This document shows, one piece after another, positions 4,727 through 6,886 of a stretch of 6,886 nucleotides of DNA. Numbering within the stretch: the first letter of the stretch is position 1; every line of letters begins with the position of its first letter. The DNA is from Bacillota bacterium (GTDB lineage: Bacteria; Bacillota; Clostridia; Lachnospirales; Bianqueaceae): positions 1-6,886 of the forward strand of contig JAFUJY010000018.1 of NCBI GenBank assembly GCA_017467985.1, read 5' to 3'. The notes beneath the pieces are model-generated. The model did no database searches. It saw only the letters and a program-made list of their open reading frames with translations, and had not been told where the DNA came from. Made by a program: the position numbers and the translations under genes.

Positions 4727-6886
4727 ATGCGAGTAGATAATTTTTGGGAAAACCCTAAGATGGTTTCTATGAACCGGGAAGCCCCGAGAGCTTGGTACGT
4801 CCCTTTTCAGGAGGATCATCCGGATGCGGATCCGTTAAAGCGTCAGGAATCTCAGCGGGTGAAATTGCTGAATGGCAGCTGGTTTTTTAAGATGTTTTCC
4901 GGCATGGATATGCTGCCGGATAGAATACATAAGGAAGATTATTATGTGGAGGATTGGGATCGGATTCCGGTGCCTTCTTGCTGGCAGATGCAAGGGTATG
5001 ATCTGTGTCAGTATACCAATGTGAATTATCCCTTTGATTGTGATCCGCCCAGAGTACCGGTGGAGAACCCAACCGGTGTGTATGTACGGGAGTTCCGGTT
5101 GACAGAGGATTGGGAGGGTGCTGAAAAGTACATTGTATTTGAAGGCGTCAATTCCTGCTTTGCATTGTGGGTGAATGGTCAGTATGTGGGCTATTCCAAG
5201 GGCAGCCGTATTCCGGCGGAGTTTGATGTGAGTGCCTATTTGCGCAGCGGTGTGAACCGTATTTGTGTGGTGGTGCTGAAGTGGTGTGATGGCAGTTATC
5301 TGGAAGATCAGGACTGTTTTAGATATTCCGGCATTTTCCGGGATGTGTATTTGCTCAAGCGGGAACCGGGGCATATCCGGGATCTGTTTGTGAAAGCCCA
5401 GATGGACGGCTCTGTGATTGTGGAGACGGAGTCTAAAGAAGCCGGCGTTGTGGAGGCAGTTTTGTATGATGCAGCGGGAATGGAGCTGGACCGTCAGAGC
5501 CAGGAGTGCGGCGGGGATGGAAGCTGTGTACTGAAGCTGGAATGTGCCGATCCTGTATTGTGGAATGCAGAGCATCCCTATTTGTATAAAGTAGTGGTGT
5601 ATAAAGCCGGTGAAAAGATCGCCGTAACCACTGCCTTCCGTAAAGTGGAAGTGCGGGGCGGTGTATTCTACATGAATGACCGGGCCATTAAGCTGAAAGG
5701 TGTAAATCGTCATGATTCCCATCCTTTGACCGGTCAGACCGTGGCCATTGATGATATGCTTAAGGATCTGAAGATTATGAAGCAGCATCATGTGAATACC
5801 ATTCGAACCTCCCATTATCCCAATGACCCCCGTTTTCTGGAACTGTGCAGCCGTTTGGGATTCTATGTGATGGATGAGGCGGATTTGGAGTCCCATGGTG
5901 CCTGGTCCAACGAAATTAACTTACCTGCGGATCCGGAATGGAAGAATTCCTTTATTGACCGCATGCAGCGTATGGTGGAACGGGACAAAAACCAGCCCAG
6001 TGTATTGTTCTGGTCTTTGGGGAATGAGTCCGACTATGGTGAGAATCATCTGGCCATGGCCAGATGGGCCAAGAATCGGGACGGTTCTCGTCTGATCCAC
6101 TATGAAGGTCAGTATCATCGACAGGAGGTGGGCCATGAGGAACTGGATATTTTGAGCCGTATGTATCCCACTTTAGATTATATGAAAGAATTTGCGGAGG
6201 ACCAGGAGAATCAAAAGCCGCTGTTCCTGTGCGAATACAGCCATGCCATGGGTAACGGCCCCGGTGATCCCTATGATTATTGGCAGCTGATCTATGCTCA
6301 GCCCAAGCTGATGGGGGGCTGTGTATGGGAGTGGTGTGACCACGCTATTTTAGCTAAGGCCTGTGAGGATGGTGTGGTGCGCCCTGTGGGCGCAGCCAAG
6401 GAGTATGAAGGAACAGAGTTCTACGCTTACGGCGGCGACTTTGGCGAATGGCCCCATGATGGCAACTTCTGTATGGATGGTCTGGTATATCCTGATCGCA
6501 GAGTACACACAGGCCTTAGAGAATACAAATTTGTCATTGCCCCTGTCACCTTTGAGTGGCCGGAGCTGGACGGCAGCAAGCTGTTGGTGACCAATCGGTA
6601 TGATTTTACCGATCTGTCCGGTCTGGAGCTGGTTTGGACACTGGAGCAAAATGGTCATCCTGTAGCAAAGGGACGCTGTGATTTCCCGGCGACCCAGCCC
6701 GGTGAGACCAGTGAGATGGAGATTGATTTTGAACTGCCCCAGGCAGGTTCGGTGTATCTGCGTGTGGAAGCTGTTGCGAAAAAGGCCGATGCGTATTTTG
6801 CGGCGGATGAAGTCATTGCCCGGGGCCAGTTTGAACTGCGTCGGGCCCAGAAGCGTCAGTTGACCACGGTTCGTCAGGGCGGCGGA
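4727..6886 (+). CDS. lacZ: Beta-galactosidase, glycoside hydrolase family 2 (3' end beyond window)
   Basis: The frame is open for 720 codons without a stop and runs off the right edge. LacZ-type enzymes are usually about 1000-1030 residues, so roughly 300 C-terminal residues are missing. No signal peptide is present, so the enzyme is cytoplasmic and hydrolyses lactose or related beta-galactosides. The order matches E. coli LacZ: a sugar-binding domain with VNGQYVGYSKGSRIPAEFD and EDQDCFRYSGIFRDV; an immunoglobulin-like domain; and a TIM barrel. The barrel has NRHDSHP (327-333), RTSHYPND (H363), DEADLESHG (E388, H390), SLGNES with acid/base E434, and CEYSHAMGN with nucleophile E503, then GGCVWEWCD. 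Domain 4 begins after about residue 600. The small-chain domain would lie beyond the window. ATG 4727 is chosen because GAGGTGAT (4715-4722) precedes it by 4 nt; an in-frame GTG at 4724 is too close to that site. GC is higher than in the flanking regulator region. The symbol follows homology, and other GH2 galactosidases are possible. Confidence 0.92.
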   Translation, partial: MRVDNFWENPKMVSMNREAPRAWYVPFQEDHPDADPLKRQESQRVKLLNGSWFFKMFSGMDMLPDRIHKEDYYVEDWDRIPVPSCWQMQGYDLCQYTNVNYPFDCDPPRVPVENPTGVYVREFRLTEDWEGAEKYIVFEGVNSCFALWVNGQYVGYSKGSRIPAEFDVSAYLRSGVNRICVVVLKWCDGSYLEDQDCFRYSGIFRDVYLLKREPGHIRDLFVKAQMDGSVIVETESKEAGVVEAVLYDAAGMELDRQSQECGGDGSCVLKLECADPVLWNAEHPYLYKVVVYKAGEKIAVTTAFRKVEVRGGVFYMNDRAIKLKGVNRHDSHPLTGQTVAIDDMLKDLKIMKQHHVNTIRTSHYPNDPRFLELCSRLGFYVMDEADLESHGAWSNEINLPADPEWKNSFIDRMQRMVERDKNQPSVLFWSLGNESDYGENHLAMARWAKNRDGSRLIHYEGQYHRQEVGHEELDILSRMYPTLDYMKEFAEDQENQKPLFLCEYSHAMGNGPGDPYDYWQLIYAQPKLMGGCVWEWCDHAILAKACEDGVVRPVGAAKEYEGTEFYAYGGDFGEWPHDGNFCMDGLVYPDRRVHTGLREYKFVIAPVTFEWPELDGSKLLVTNRYDFTDLSGLELVWTLEQNGHPVAKGRCDFPATQPGETSEMEIDFELPQAGSVYLRVEAVAKKADAYFAADEVIARGQFELRRAQKRQLTTVRQGGG

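Noticed and set aside
4835..5896. 353-codon minus-strand open frame opposite the beta-galactosidase gene
   Set aside because: The plus strand holds unmistakable GH2 motifs throughout. The antisense product is rich in His and Ile without domain structure, as expected for a shadow frame.

Overview
The window looks like chromosomal DNA from a low-to-mid GC Gram-positive anaerobe, most likely a gut Clostridia (Lachnospiraceae or Oscillospiraceae type). The evidence is strong AAGGAGG-type ribosome binding sites, the YdjG/YdjH-like gene pair, the Firmicutes-type metallophosphoesterase and a large LacZ-type beta-galactosidase. The taxonomic call is an inference from gene content and style, not from a marker gene.

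Layout. Positions 2-2857 (+) read as one tightly packed operon. It holds the 3' end of an N-acetylmuramoyl-L-alanine amidase, a double zinc-ribbon membrane protein, a secreted or membrane TPM-domain protein with a glycine-rich tail (start and stop codons overlap), and ribose-5-phosphate isomerase A. It ends at a strong hairpin at 2866-2908. Positions 2909-3182 are a non-coding, T-rich stretch. It carries about five degenerate GTTGCC/GGCAAC dyads spaced roughly 31-34 bp apart, plus a perfect 17-bp inverted repeat. Positions 3183-3836 (-) encode a regulator built from two tandem XRE-type helix-turn-helix units. Its promoter has an extended -10 box and a dyad over the likely transcription start. 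Positions 3958-4569 (-) encode a calcineurin-like metallophosphoesterase, whose probable terminator overlaps its own last codons. A divergent promoter region at 4570-4726 has mirrored -35 boxes. From 4727 to the window end (+) lies a GH2 beta-galactosidase, 720 codons of an expected 1000 or so, cut by the window edge.

How it fits together. The left operon mixes cell-wall or envelope functions (amidase, zinc-ribbon/TPM pair) with one pentose-phosphate enzyme. The right half is a one-component regulator, a small phosphoesterase and a lactose-cleaving enzyme, with the last two transcribed divergently from a shared control region. The GGCAAC hexamer occurs both in the repeat array beside the regulator gene and in that control region. 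This makes the tandem-HTH protein a speculative candidate for binding both. No mobile element, CRISPR array, tRNA or rRNA was seen. Nothing amounts to a clear undescribed system. The best leads are the periodic dyad array and the duplicated regulator next to it.
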